Shown: positions 7,865-16,789, counted from the first letter of the stretch. The stretch: DNA of 64,000 nucleotides from DATCIH01 sp036507955 (GCA_036507955.1 DATCIH010000087.1:1-64000), one strand, 5' to 3'. A program made the numbers and translations. The notes: generated by a model not told the origin, from the letters alone.

Positions 7865-8620
7865 CTAAATAAGAATATTCCCATCATTTTTCAAGGCTTC
7901 CATTAATCTATTGGTAAATTTCTCCTCATCCCAAGTTTTTCTGCCTTCCCTATATCTGTTAAAGCATTTCATGAAATAATGCGGATAAGAAACAAAGGCT
8001 AATATTAAATCTTTTGAGCTCTCAGCGATGTTTTCCATCTCACAGAAATAATTAGCTAAAAGGTTAAAGTCCAAAGCAAAATTTTTCTTAACCTTTCTTA
8101 GTAAATATACTGCATCTAATTCTAATATGTTGCTACCACAATCACTTATATCTCTTATTAATATATTGTTTTCCATTCTAATGTTTGATTGGCTAGAATT
8201 TCCTAAACAAACCTCTCCTCTTTTCATACTTCTGTTTATCGCCTCTAAATATCCAAATCTGTAGGCTTCATTAATAGCATGTTCTGCTCTTATCAATATT
8301 TCAGGTCCTTTATCAATAAGTAAGGTTTCAAAACTACTTTTATCTTTATTACTTTCACATAACCTAATCTGTCTTTTTAGTTTTTTGTTATTTATTTTAT
8401 ATCTTTCCATGAGCTTTCCTGTACTATTAGCAAGTACTCCATAATTATATGCTGTATATCCAATCATTCTTTTGTGAAACTCTGCTAATACTTCTATATG
8501 CTTTTTAATAGTTTCTAAAGAATAATCTGTATTCTTTGCTAAGTCATCAACAAGGAATATTCCATTATTATTTAAGTACTTAGTCAAAGTACTTGCATAA
8601 ATATTCTCCAATACATCCAC
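7865..8620 (-). CDS. Truncated, degenerate CotS-like pseudokinase
   Basis: This 251-residue protein aligns by eye with the C-terminal two thirds of its CotS neighbours but lacks the N-lobe: the text begins near the 'alpha-C/hinge' region (LAEFHKRMIGY resembles LAKLHAKSYGF). The catalytic loop is VCLGNSSQSN (residues 138-146) where neighbours have FCHHDYTYHN, so the HHD triad is replaced by LGN. The DFD metal loop reads RDISDCG. The C-terminal aromatic segment and YREGRKTWDEEKF match the family closely, and the frame is intact, suggesting selection as a structural coat component rather than random decay. ATG at 8620 overlaps none of its neighbours (6 and 11 base gaps), and it is the middle gene of the operon. 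Confidence 0.75.
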   Translation of the reverse strand: MDVLENIYASTLTKYLNNNGIFLVDDLAKNTDYSLETIKKHIEVLAEFHKRMIGYTAYNYGVLANSTGKLMERYKINNKKLKRQIRLCESNKDKSSFETLLIDKGPEILIRAEHAINEAYRFGYLEAINRSMKRGEVCLGNSSQSNIRMENNILIRDISDCGSNILELDAVYLLRKVKKNFALDFNLLANYFCEMENIAESSKDLILAFVSYPHYFMKCFNRYREGRKTWDEEKFTNRLMEALKNDGNILI

Positions 8621-8626
8621 CTCCCT

Positions 8627-9634
8627 TTATACCTTAAACAACCTGAAATCTTCTATGAATTCTTGTTTTTCTTGTCTATCTTCAAGAATTTTTTCCAATC
8701 TTTTTATATAAATCTCTTCCTCCCAAGGCTGTCGTTCCCAGTAATACTGAATTCCAAGTTGCCAATATGCCTGAGGGAATTCCATAAAGGCTGCCATTAT
8801 TGCTGTGTCTTTCTCCTGAAGATTTGAGGTATTATTATAAATGTTTAATAAATCCTTAGTGGTTCTTAACTCCCATTTTCCATTTTTCATAACTCTGATT
8901 AAAAGACTTGATAAATCGTGAAGATGAGAATCTAAAATACAATAATCGAAGTCTATTACAAAAACCTTTTGGTTTTCTCCAATAAGCACATTATGATGGG
9001 CATAATCATGATGACAAAAGCCCTTCAGTTGAATTTCTTCCTCCATTTTTAATATGTACTCGCTACATATTAAATTCTCTATAGAGGCTTCTGCTCGAAG
9101 AAGTTCTTCTTCCATAGCTTCTAAATACATTGAATCAAAAGCAGTTTTTGTATCTTTTTCGATTATTCTCTGTCCAAAATTCACTATTTCATCGGATCTG
9201 GTCCTATAGTTTTCTATCCACTTAAACCAACCAATCCGTGGCTTCATATTACTGTTTAGCTCAAAGCCATAGCTTTTTGCATGGAGCTTTGATAATGCAT
9301 TTACTGCAAGATAAGTATCTAAAGGATTATCATAATTACATTCTCTAGTATTTAACCAATCCGTCAAATAAGCATAATAGACATCTACACGAATATAGTC
9401 CCTACCTGTCACAGTAGGTATTATATTTATGATGCCTTCACATTGTTTATTAACTAAGTGCTTAATTGCTCCAATAATAAAAAGAAAATGGCTAAAATTA
9501 TATTTAATCACTTTAAGACAATAGTTTTTATTTTTAGTTTCTACTCTGTACGAGCTTTTAACTTTTATGATATCAAGAACCTCTATATTATAGTTTTCCT
9601 CGATATTCCTTTTCAGATCGTTATAATTTGCCAT
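8627..9634 (-). CDS. CotS-family spore coat protein
   Basis: This 335-residue CotS-family member has intact motifs: catalytic loop FCHHDYAHHN (Asp210, Asn215) and metal loop FVIDFDYC (Asp228, Asp230), with an N-lobe in residues 1-95. It is the first gene of the minus-strand operon 8627/7865/6837 and is divergent from the second glycosyltransferase. A GGGGGAAATCT ribosome binding region precedes the ATG, and a sigma-K-like promoter lies 31-58 bases upstream. Closest by motif to the CotS gene at 2356 (same HHDY...HN and DFDYC text). Expected role: spore coat assembly or phosphorylation of a coat glycan precursor; the latter is inference only. Confidence 0.87.
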   Translation of the reverse strand: MANYNDLKRNIEENYNIEVLDIIKVKSSYRVETKNKNYCLKVIKYNFSHFLFIIGAIKHLVNKQCEGIINIIPTVTGRDYIRVDVYYAYLTDWLNTRECNYDNPLDTYLAVNALSKLHAKSYGFELNSNMKPRIGWFKWIENYRTRSDEIVNFGQRIIEKDTKTAFDSMYLEAMEEELLRAEASIENLICSEYILKMEEEIQLKGFCHHDYAHHNVLIGENQKVFVIDFDYCILDSHLHDLSSLLIRVMKNGKWELRTTKDLLNIYNNTSNLQEKDTAIMAAFMEFPQAYWQLGIQYYWERQPWEEEIYIKRLEKILEDRQEKQEFIEDFRLFKV

Positions 9635-9664
9635 AGATTTCCCCCGGAATCACTACTATAGTTT

Positions 9665-9692
9665 TATTATATGATTTATTAGCATAGTATGT
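9665..9692 (-). promoter_or_regulatory. Sigma-K-like promoter of the CotS operon
   Basis: On the minus strand AC (9692-9691), a 17-base spacer and CATATAATA (9673-9665) match AC-N16/17-CATAnnnTA at every specified position. It lies 31 bases before the ATG of the first CotS gene. Confidence 0.6.
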
Positions 9693-9704
9693 GATAAGAA
9701 GGGA

Positions 9705-9732
9705 ACCTTTTAGTTACCTAAATAATATTATA
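9705..9732 (+). promoter_or_regulatory. Candidate sigma-K-like promoter of second glycosyltransferase
   Basis: AC (9705-9706), a 17-base spacer and AATATTATA (9724-9732) resemble the sigma-K pattern with A for C at the first -10 base. The element is 45 bases before the ATG and nearly back-to-back with the divergent CotS promoter. The -35 context GAACCTTTT is the same as at 3457-3466. Confidence 0.4.
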
Positions 9733-9777
9733 AATTATAGTGCTGTCACCGTCGGTAACAATTGGAGGTATAGTTTT

Positions 9778-10899
9778 ATGAGAATCGGATTTGATGCTAG
9801 AGCTATTAATTGGTATAAAGGAACTGGAATTGGTACTTATACAGAAAATGTTTTAAAAGCTATGTTGAAACTTGATAAACCTGACTATTTTCATATTTAT
9901 TGGTCTGGAGAAAATTATGCTGAATATAAAAATAGTAATACAGATATAATAATGTCTTCTAAGAGGCATCATAATTTTTTTCAAAACTATTATTTTCCTA
10001 GCAATATGATAAACGAAAAGATTGATATATTTCATGTTCCACAAAATGGAATGGGATTAATAGACAATCCTTCTTACAAAAAGGTTGTTACTATCCATGA
10101 CTTAATTCCTTATGTAATGCCTGAGACCGTTGGTAAAGGTTATTTGTTAAGATTCATTAAGGAGATACCAAGGATAATTGAGCTTGCAGATGGAATATTA
10201 ACAGTTTCGGAATGGTCTAAGAATGATATCCTTCGTTTATTTCCAATTGACGAGAAAAAAATATTTGTTACAAGTCTAGCAGCAGATTCTAAATATAAAC
10301 CTATGGACAAAGAAAAGTGCAGAGCCTTAATAAAAGAAAAATACAACATTAAACTTCCATTTATACTTTACTTAGGAGGCTTTAGTGGTAGAAAAAATGT
10401 TAAATCTTTAATCATAGCTTATTCTAAGCTATATAAGGAATTAAACAGAAAATTTAATCTTGTAATTGTAGGTGCAAAAAAAGATGACGGAAACTACTTA
10501 GTAGAGCTTTCATCATCCTTAAATCTATCTACGAATATTATATTTACTGGATTTGTTCCTGAGGAGCTGCTTCCTGTCTTTTATAATGCCTGTGAAATAT
10601 TTGTATATCCATCCCTTTGTGAAGGTTTTGGACTTCCACCCCTTGAGGCTATGAGTTGCGGAGCTCCGGTCATAACTTCTAATGTCACCTCTATACCTGA
10701 GGTAGTTGGAGATAGTGGAATACTAATTGATCCCTTTGATAATTCTAATCTGATAAATGCTATTGGCAATTTACTCGAGAATGAACCTAAAAAGGAAGAA
10801 CTCAGCAAAAAAGGGTTGAAAAGAGCTAGCCATTTTTCTTGGACTAAAACTGCAGAATCTACCCTAAAAGTTTATAAAAAAGTATTGTCCTCAACCTAG
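9778..10899 (+). CDS. GT4-family glycosyltransferase (CotSA-like), paralogue
   Basis: This 373-residue GT-B glycosyltransferase is exactly the length of the one at 3515 and shares its text almost motif by motif: MRIGFDARAINWYKGTGIGTY, FHVPQNGMGL, VTIHDLIPYVMPETVGKGYL, LYLGGFSGRKN and the E-x7-E motif CEGFGLPPLEAMSCGAP. ATG at 9778 has TGGAGG 9 bases upstream; a longer in-frame start at 9691 adds 29 residues without homology and no binding site. No membrane segment is seen. It lies divergent from the three-gene CotS operon and its 3' end overlaps the convergent lipoprotein gene by nine bases. A spore-surface glycan function is inferred from context. Confidence 0.9.
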   Translation: MRIGFDARAINWYKGTGIGTYTENVLKAMLKLDKPDYFHIYWSGENYAEYKNSNTDIIMSSKRHHNFFQNYYFPSNMINEKIDIFHVPQNGMGLIDNPSYKKVVTIHDLIPYVMPETVGKGYLLRFIKEIPRIIELADGILTVSEWSKNDILRLFPIDEKKIFVTSLAADSKYKPMDKEKCRALIKEKYNIKLPFILYLGGFSGRKNVKSLIIAYSKLYKELNRKFNLVIVGAKKDDGNYLVELSSSLNLSTNIIFTGFVPEELLPVFYNACEIFVYPSLCEGFGLPPLEAMSCGAPVITSNVTSIPEVVGDSGILIDPFDNSNLINAIGNLLENEPKKEELSKKGLKRASHFSWTKTAESTLKVYKKVLSST

Positions 10900-12168
10900 A
10901 AGAGAATTGTTTATCTTGTTCATTAACTGAGTAAGGGTTTCTCTAAGGACAGAATTATCAAATAGAACACTTTTCTGTGCCTGAAGGAGCATTTTATTTA
11001 CTTCATCATAATTGTTATTATAATTTACTTCCATTGCCTGATTGTCTAGATCTATTAAAATTGAGTTTATATTTTGAAACGCAAAATATTCTGATTTTTT
11101 CTTAAAATCTAGACTATCATAGGCTGGGGCGTACTCAGGCATTAATTTATTATCTTCATTTATTTTAAGTAGTGCATTTTTATCTGAGCCTGCAAAAGAA
11201 ACAAATTCTGAGGCTAATTCAATATTTTTTGATACGATAGGTACCATTAGAGAGGTACTAGAGTAAAAGCCTGCACGATTACCGCCTACTTCAAAGGCTG
11301 GAAGCTTAATTATGCCCCATTTTCCACTTTCCTCAGGACATTCTTTCTCAATGACCCCTGATAAGCTTCCTCCATAGGGAATAGTCGCAATAGAGTCATT
11401 TTTCAAAAGATTTACTAAGCTTTTATTATCAGTATATCCATTAACATATTTTGAATCCTGTAATTGCTTTAGTAAGGTTAAGACAGTTATAGCCTTTTCC
11501 TTTCCTAATATACATTTGTCATTATCATCAAAATAACTTGCGTTAAGTTGATTTAGAAGCATCTTAAACGCATTAGAATTATTAAAGTTTAAGCCTACCA
11601 GTCTTATCTTATCCATGGTAGCTTCTTTGATTTTGCTTCCAATACTAAGATAATCTTCCCAGGTCTTAATAGTCATAGGATCAATTCCTAGAGACTTAAA
11701 TATATCCCTTCTATAATATAAAACAGAAACATCCTCATACCAAGGCATAGCCATAATGCCATTTTTACTTGTTATAAGTTCAATATTAGAGCTTGAGTAA
11801 TTCTTTTTACTTATGTAATCCGACAAATTTACAAAACCTAAAGGATATTTATATAAAAGCCCTGGCAGGTAGGAATTTTCTATTGCAACTAAATCTACTT
11901 CTGAGTTATTACCTATCAAATCAGTACTTAGCTTATTATATACTGCCTCCTCATCTAATAAGGATAGATCAATTTCAACCTTTGGGTATTCACTCTTAAA
12001 ATCAGCTATAACTATTTTCATGGAAGCTTCATCTTGAGTTGAAGCACACACTGTGAGCTTGCCTTCAAGCTTCTTAGGGTTAGTGACAGTTTTTTTCACT
12101 TTTGTAAATGTACAACTAGAGGTTGAAAATACAAATATAAATAAAAGTAATACAAATACTCTTTTCAA
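10891..12168 (-). CDS. Extracellular sugar-binding lipoprotein of an ABC importer
   Basis: This 425-residue family-1 extracellular solute-binding protein begins with a hydrophobic signal and a Cys at residue 19 (VFSTSSC), a slightly atypical lipobox. KLTVCASTQDEASMKIVIADF and the later PWYEDVSVLYYRRDIFKSLGID are typical of sugar-binding proteins of the MalE type. The start is TTG at 12168 with GGGG 5 bases upstream. It follows galK by 63 bases in the same direction, so it probably belongs to the galactose transcription unit and binds a galactoside. No membrane permease or ATPase genes are adjacent, so transport partners must lie elsewhere. The alternative is a sensor-type binding protein. Confidence 0.82.
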   Translation of the reverse strand: MKRVFVLLLFIFVFSTSSCTFTKVKKTVTNPKKLEGKLTVCASTQDEASMKIVIADFKSEYPKVEIDLSLLDEEAVYNKLSTDLIGNNSEVDLVAIENSYLPGLLYKYPLGFVNLSDYISKKNYSSSNIELITSKNGIMAMPWYEDVSVLYYRRDIFKSLGIDPMTIKTWEDYLSIGSKIKEATMDKIRLVGLNFNNSNAFKMLLNQLNASYFDDNDKCILGKEKAITVLTLLKQLQDSKYVNGYTDNKSLVNLLKNDSIATIPYGGSLSGVIEKECPEESGKWGIIKLPAFEVGGNRAGFYSSTSLMVPIVSKNIELASEFVSFAGSDKNALLKINEDNKLMPEYAPAYDSLDFKKKSEYFAFQNINSILIDLDNQAMEVNYNNNYDEVNKMLLQAQKSVLFDNSVLRETLTQLMNKINNSLLG

Positions 12169-12231
12169 CTTATCCCCATCCCTTTTAATTTACTATCTTT
12201 TAATAGTATTATACAACAAAATAATAAATTT

Positions 12232-13407
12232 TCAAAATATTTCTAAAGCCCCTTCTCCAACCTTGCTTGTATAAAAGGAAGGTTCATAGCCTATAACATT
12301 CTGATAATTATCCTTTACTGCATTTATAAATTTCTCTTCTATTTCCTCTTCTATAAGTGCAATGGCACAACCTCCAAATCCTGCTCCAGTCATTCTGGCC
12401 CCAATGCATCCCTTAACCTTTAATGCCTCATCAACTAATTGATCAAGCTCCTTTCCTGTTACCTCATAAAGCTCTTTTAGGGATTTATGAGATTCGGTAA
12501 GTAACTTACCAAAATCTAAAAGCATACCCTCTTTAAGGCAAGTGAAAGCCCTTAATACTCTTTCATTCTCATAGACTGCATGTCTTGCTCTCATTTCTAC
12601 TATTGGGTTTTCGATATATCCCTTTAAATCTTCATATTCTTTAGTTGTGAGTTCGCAAAGTGCCTTTATTTCTCTAGAATCTTTCTTAAGGACTTTATTT
12701 ATGATTTCTAGAGCTTCTTCACATTCCCCTCGCCTTACATTGTACTTTGAGTCATTTAAATTTCTTCTTTTATTAGTATTCATTATAACTATTGAATATT
12801 TACCTAGCTCCATTTTAGAATATTTATATTCTAAAGTGTTGCAATTCAATAGCATTGCTTGATTTTTTCTTCCCATACCAACTGCAAATTGGTCCATTAT
12901 ACCACAATTTACTCCAACGAAATTGTTTTCAGCAAACTGTGATAGCTTAACTATATCAAGCATAGCTATTTCCCCATTATTAAATAAATTGTTTACTATT
13001 ACCCCTATCAAAACCTCTAAAGATGCAGAAGATGATAGCCCCGCTCCATTTGGGATGTTCCCACTTATAAGAATATCCATGCCGCCTACTTTATAACCCC
13101 TATCCTTCATCACCTTAATTACGCCTTTAGGATAATTCGCCCAATCATCTTCTTTAGAAAAAGTTATATCCTCTAGCTTAACTTTAATTTTTAACGGAAA
13201 ATTAGTGGAAGCTAAATTGATATAATTATCTTCTCGTAATCGTGCCATGCCATAGGTACCAAACTCTAAAGCACAAGGGAATACATACCCTCCATTGTAA
13301 TCTATGTGTTCCCCTATAAGATTTATCCTACCAGGAGAATGAAACATTCTCACAGCACCCTCACCATAAATGTTTTTAAATTCCTTAACAATTTCTTCCT
13401 TTTTCAT
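12232..13407 (-). CDS. galK: Galactokinase
   Basis: This 391-residue GHMP kinase phosphorylates galactose at C1 with ATP in the Leloir pathway. The N-terminal galactokinase signature is SPGRINLIGEHIDYNGG (residues about 24-40); the ATP-binding motif GNIPNGAGLSSSASLEV lies near residues 117-133; the third GHMP motif is RMTGAGFGGCAI near the C-terminus. Length is standard. It follows galT with a one-base gap and its AGGTG site lies inside the galT end, indicating translational coupling. Regulation is expected from the LacI-type repressor encoded first in the operon. Confidence 0.97.
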   Translation of the reverse strand: MKKEEIVKEFKNIYGEGAVRMFHSPGRINLIGEHIDYNGGYVFPCALEFGTYGMARLREDNYINLASTNFPLKIKVKLEDITFSKEDDWANYPKGVIKVMKDRGYKVGGMDILISGNIPNGAGLSSSASLEVLIGVIVNNLFNNGEIAMLDIVKLSQFAENNFVGVNCGIMDQFAVGMGRKNQAMLLNCNTLEYKYSKMELGKYSIVIMNTNKRRNLNDSKYNVRRGECEEALEIINKVLKKDSREIKALCELTTKEYEDLKGYIENPIVEMRARHAVYENERVLRAFTCLKEGMLLDFGKLLTESHKSLKELYEVTGKELDQLVDEALKVKGCIGARMTGAGFGGCAIALIEEEIEEKFINAVKDNYQNVIGYEPSFYTSKVGEGALEIF

Positions 13408-13408
13408 A

Positions 13409-14956
13409 TTACACCTCTTTAAAGCCGCAGCTTAGAATAAATTCTTTTATACCATTTTTGCCATTTTCATCTCTTTTATAAACTCCTGCATTTTCTAGTA
13501 CCTGTAAAAACTTTAAACCAACTTCTCTGTTTATTATGTCCTCTACCTCTTGGTCCTTTATATTAACTCCAAACTTATTGATTAAGTAATTTATCCAGTC
13601 TAAGTGCTTGTAAATGTTCGTATCTGCAGTAACGTTATTTATACTATTCCTTCCTTGTAATATATCTTTAACTTCCCTAAGCTCATTTTTTAGCCTTTCT
13701 GGTAGAATAGCCAAGCCCATTACTTCTATAAGACCAATATTCTCCTTTTTAATATGATGAAGTTCCTTATGTGGATGGAATATACCATCTGGAAATTCCT
13801 GATTTGCTCTGTTGTTTCTAAGTACAATATCCATTTCATATAACCCATCCTTATTTAATCTGGCTATAGGAGTAACCGTATTATGAGATATTAGCTTAGC
13901 ATTCTCCAAAGTCGTTGGAAGGATATCTCTTGATGCATCTGAATAGTTTTTCCAGCTTTCATATAGCAAATTACAAGAACTTGTAAGAAGTTTTCGATCC
14001 CTGCTAGATAACCTAATAACTGACATTGGCCAATTAACTATTCCGCAATTAACATTTTCATATAAAGGATGTTGAAAGCTCTTTTCAATTATTGCTCCCT
14101 CTATAGGGAATACATGTCTTCCCCCTTGAAAATGTTCATGTGCCAATATAGAACCTCCAACAATAGGTAAATCAGCATTAGATCCTATAAAATAATGAGG
14201 AAATTGATCAATGAAATCAAATAGTTTTTCAAAGGTCTTATAAGATAGTTTCATTGGAGTATGCTCATTATAGAATACAATACAGTGCTCATTATAATAA
14301 ACATAAGGAGAATATTGAAAATACCAGGCTTCTCCTTGTATTTTAATAGGTATAACTCTCAAATTGTGTCTACTTGGATGATTTAACGTACCAGAAAATC
14401 CTAAATTTTCAAGACATAAAAGACACTTCGGATACTTAGTAGCCGCCAGGAGCTTTGAAGCTGCTATATCTTTAGGATCCTTTTCTGGCTTTGATAAATT
14501 TATAGTTATCTCTAAGGCCCCAAACTCCGTATCAGTTTCCCAATACAAGTTTTTGTTTATCCTATCCATCCTTATATAATTTGAAGCAATAGACATTTTA
14601 TAAAATTTATCAGTAGCAACTTTTATTCCTGCTTCTTTAGTATCTTTATAAAATCTATTAACTATATCCTGAGGTCTTTTTATCACTATATTCATTATTT
14701 TAGTGTCAAAAAGGTCTCTGTAGGTTACACTATTTTCCTTAATGATTCCCTTCTGGTAGGCATAGTTTAATATCCTATTCAAAATTTCTACAAGGCTATG
14801 GGTATCCTCTTCACTTATTCTTGCAGGTTCATCAACTTCTAATAGCTCAAGAAGGGAATTTCTAGCATAAATTATGTCAAGCTCCTCTAATAAATTTTCT
14901 TTAGAGGCATAATTTAAAAGCCTCTCTATGTCCTTCCCAATATCAAATTTCTCCAT
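13409..14956 (-). CDS. galT: UTP-hexose-1-phosphate uridylyltransferase, class II
   Basis: This 515-residue class II GalT exchanges UDP between glucose and galactose 1-phosphates. Class II proteins, typical of Firmicutes, are about 500 residues and lack the HPH layout of the class I enzyme; here the conserved stretches are LNHPSRHNLRVIPI and SILAHEHFQGGRH. The ATG at 14956 has GGAGG 5 bases upstream; a start four codons earlier at 14968 would overlap that site. The gene overlaps the galR end by 14 bases and touches galK, so galR, galT and galK form a tight operon. galE is not in the window. Confidence 0.95.
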   Translation of the reverse strand: MEKFDIGKDIERLLNYASKENLLEELDIIYARNSLLELLEVDEPARISEEDTHSLVEILNRILNYAYQKGIIKENSVTYRDLFDTKIMNIVIKRPQDIVNRFYKDTKEAGIKVATDKFYKMSIASNYIRMDRINKNLYWETDTEFGALEITINLSKPEKDPKDIAASKLLAATKYPKCLLCLENLGFSGTLNHPSRHNLRVIPIKIQGEAWYFQYSPYVYYNEHCIVFYNEHTPMKLSYKTFEKLFDFIDQFPHYFIGSNADLPIVGGSILAHEHFQGGRHVFPIEGAIIEKSFQHPLYENVNCGIVNWPMSVIRLSSRDRKLLTSSCNLLYESWKNYSDASRDILPTTLENAKLISHNTVTPIARLNKDGLYEMDIVLRNNRANQEFPDGIFHPHKELHHIKKENIGLIEVMGLAILPERLKNELREVKDILQGRNSINNVTADTNIYKHLDWINYLINKFGVNIKDQEVEDIINREVGLKFLQVLENAGVYKRDENGKNGIKEFILSCGFKEV

Positions 14957-15977
14957 TTTTACCTCCATTAATATCCTTACAGCTTTCTCTTATTAATAAT
15001 TTTGTTTCTAAAAGTACGTTTTTTTTGTCTACTATTTCATCTCTTATAATGTTTAAAAGTTCCCTTGAAGCTACATCCCCAACATTTGCCATATCCATAT
15101 CAATAGACGTAAACTTAGGCTTTGATATGGAAGCTAAAATTGTATTATCGCAACTTATAAGTGATAGATCATCAGGTATTTTTTTATTGAGCCTGCTAGC
15201 AGCATTTAATACCCCATGAGCCATAAGATCATTACAAGCAAAAAAAGCTGTGATCTCCTTATCAGAATTTAAAAGTTTTTGAGCTGCTTTGGTTGCTTTT
15301 TCAACTACCTCTATACTATTTCCCCCACCAACCTTTAATATTTTCACGGTTATATTCTTTTCCTTCATAAAAGAAAGATAAAGTGCTTCCTTAATATCAT
15401 AGGAATAGCTATTTGTTCCTCTTAGAAGTACGATATTTCTATGGCCTAGCTCATAAAGGTAGGTCAAAGCTTCCTTGGTGCCCGTCTCCTCGTTATAGCT
15501 TACATAATTACAGTTATTATCATAGGGCGCTCCATTCACAATTACAAAAGGTATATTAGCTGAAACACTAGCAAAATATCCATTTTCCATATTTTCCAAG
15601 CTTGGATCCATTATAATTATTCCATCTACCTGTTTAGACAAGGCCTCATTTATTAATTTTTTTTCAAAGGTACTATCTCCGGCTGTGTTAGACAAAAAAA
15701 TACTATAGCCATTTTTTTTAAGTACACCTTCAATAGCTTCTACAATAGTCGGGAAAAACAAATTAGTAATTCCAGGCACAATAACTTCAATGACTGAGGA
15801 CTTTTTCAATATGAGGCTTCTTGCTACTTCATTTGGTTTATAGCTTAACCTTTTTATAACTTCTTCTATTTTCTCTCTGGTTTCTTTTTTTACAGGATAA
15901 TTATTGTTTATAACCCTTGAAACAGTGGTTATTGATACTCCTGCTTCCTTAGCCACATCCTTTATGTTAGCTCTCAT
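14943..15977 (-). CDS. LacI/GalR-family transcriptional regulator of the gal operon
   Basis: This 344-residue regulator has an N-terminal helix-turn-helix IKDVAKEAGVSITTVSRVIN with hinge helix YKPNEVARSL and a periplasmic-binding-protein-like effector domain from about residue 60. It is the promoter-proximal gene of the galRTK unit, so it very likely controls its own operon. A palindromic GAAAAGGTTTTC between promoter and ribosome binding site is a candidate autoregulatory operator. GAAGGTGAA precedes the ATG. The inducer is presumably galactose or a derivative (inference from context). Confidence 0.92.
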   Translation of the reverse strand: MRANIKDVAKEAGVSITTVSRVINNNYPVKKETREKIEEVIKRLSYKPNEVARSLILKKSSVIEVIVPGITNLFFPTIVEAIEGVLKKNGYSIFLSNTAGDSTFEKKLINEALSKQVDGIIIMDPSLENMENGYFASVSANIPFVIVNGAPYDNNCNYVSYNEETGTKEALTYLYELGHRNIVLLRGTNSYSYDIKEALYLSFMKEKNITVKILKVGGGNSIEVVEKATKAAQKLLNSDKEITAFFACNDLMAHGVLNAASRLNKKIPDDLSLISCDNTILASISKPKFTSIDMDMANVGDVASRELLNIIRDEIVDKKNVLLETKLLIRESCKDINGGKNGEI

Positions 15978-15989
15978 ATTTCACCTTCC

Positions 15990-16001
15990 GAAAACCTTTT
16001 C
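15990..16001 (-). promoter_or_regulatory. Candidate LacI-family operator
   Basis: GAAAAGGTTTTC has perfect five-base half-sites around a GG centre. It lies downstream of the -10 and upstream of the galR ribosome binding site. LacI-family operators usually have this symmetric form with a central CG, so the GG centre is a deviation. Confidence 0.5.
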
Positions 16002-16010
16002 TATAGACTA

Positions 16011-16039
16011 ATAATACAGGAATCTGCCTTTAAAAACAA
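16011..16039 (-). promoter_or_regulatory. Promoter of the gal operon
   Basis: On the minus strand TTGTTT (16039-16034), a 17-base spacer and TATTAT (16016-16011) form a good sigma-A promoter 34 bases before the galR ATG. It begins four bases after the larB stop codon. Confidence 0.7.
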
Positions 16040-16042
16040 GCC

Positions 16043-16789
16043 TTATAGCTTATTTATCATTCCAGCTAAATATGCAGCTCCAAAACCATTGTCAATATTT
16101 ACAACACTAACCCCAGAAGCACAGCTATTAAGCATACATAAAAGAGCTGAAAGTCCCCCAAAACTTGCACCATAGCCTACACTAGTGGGCACTGCAATAA
16201 CTGGTTTATCAACAAGGCCTCCAACTACACTGGCTAAAGCTCCCTCCATTCCGGCAATAACTATAACCACCTTAGCTCCCCTGATAATCTCAAGTTTATC
16301 AAAAAGTCTATGGATTCCCGCTACTCCCACGTCCATAACCCTTTCAACTCTATTTCCAAAGAGCTCCGCAGTTACTGCTGCTTCCTCAGATACAAACATA
16401 TCTGAGGTTCCTGCAGTAACAATTCCAATATAGGAATCTGTTTTAATAACTTCTCTGTTCTTTATTGTTATTGTTCTTCCAAGCTCGTTATATTCAGCTT
16501 TAGGGCATATTTCCAAAACTGCCTTATACATTCTTTTTGTAGCTCTTGTGCCTAAAATGTTACAATTTTTTGTAAGCATAATTGCCACTATACCTTTTAT
16601 CTGCTCTATTGTTTTACCAGCGCAATATATAACCTCCGGATATCCTACCCTTAGCTCCCTATGATTATCTATCATAGCAAAACCTAAGTCCGTAAAGGGA
16701 AGATCCTTTAACATTTCAGTTCCTTCCTCTATAGATAGTTTATTATCCTTTATATCATTAAGTAGCTTTTTTACATCATCTGAATTCAT
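16043..16789 (-). CDS. larB: Nickel-pincer cofactor biosynthesis protein LarB
   Basis: This 248-residue protein is LarB, which carboxylates and hydrolyses nicotinic acid adenine dinucleotide to the P2CMN precursor of the nickel-pincer nucleotide. The C-terminal half is PurE-like (GIVTAGTSDMFVSEEAAVTAELFG, then VGVAGIHRL and IAGMEGALASVVGGLVDKPVIAVP). Length is standard. It is the last gene of a minus-strand unit with larC (31-base gap). larA and larE are not in this window, so the recipient enzyme of the cofactor must be encoded elsewhere. Confidence 0.95.
   Translation of the reverse strand: MNSDDVKKLLNDIKDNKLSIEEGTEMLKDLPFTDLGFAMIDNHRELRVGYPEVIYCAGKTIEQIKGIVAIMLTKNCNILGTRATKRMYKAVLEICPKAEYNELGRTITIKNREVIKTDSYIGIVTAGTSDMFVSEEAAVTAELFGNRVERVMDVGVAGIHRLFDKLEIIRGAKVVIVIAGMEGALASVVGGLVDKPVIAVPTSVGYGASFGGLSALLCMLNSCASGVSVVNIDNGFGAAYLAGMINKL

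Noticed and set aside
15025..15219. Plus-strand frame opposite the LacI-type regulator
   Set aside because: Shadow of the regulator gene with no start signal or recognisable product.
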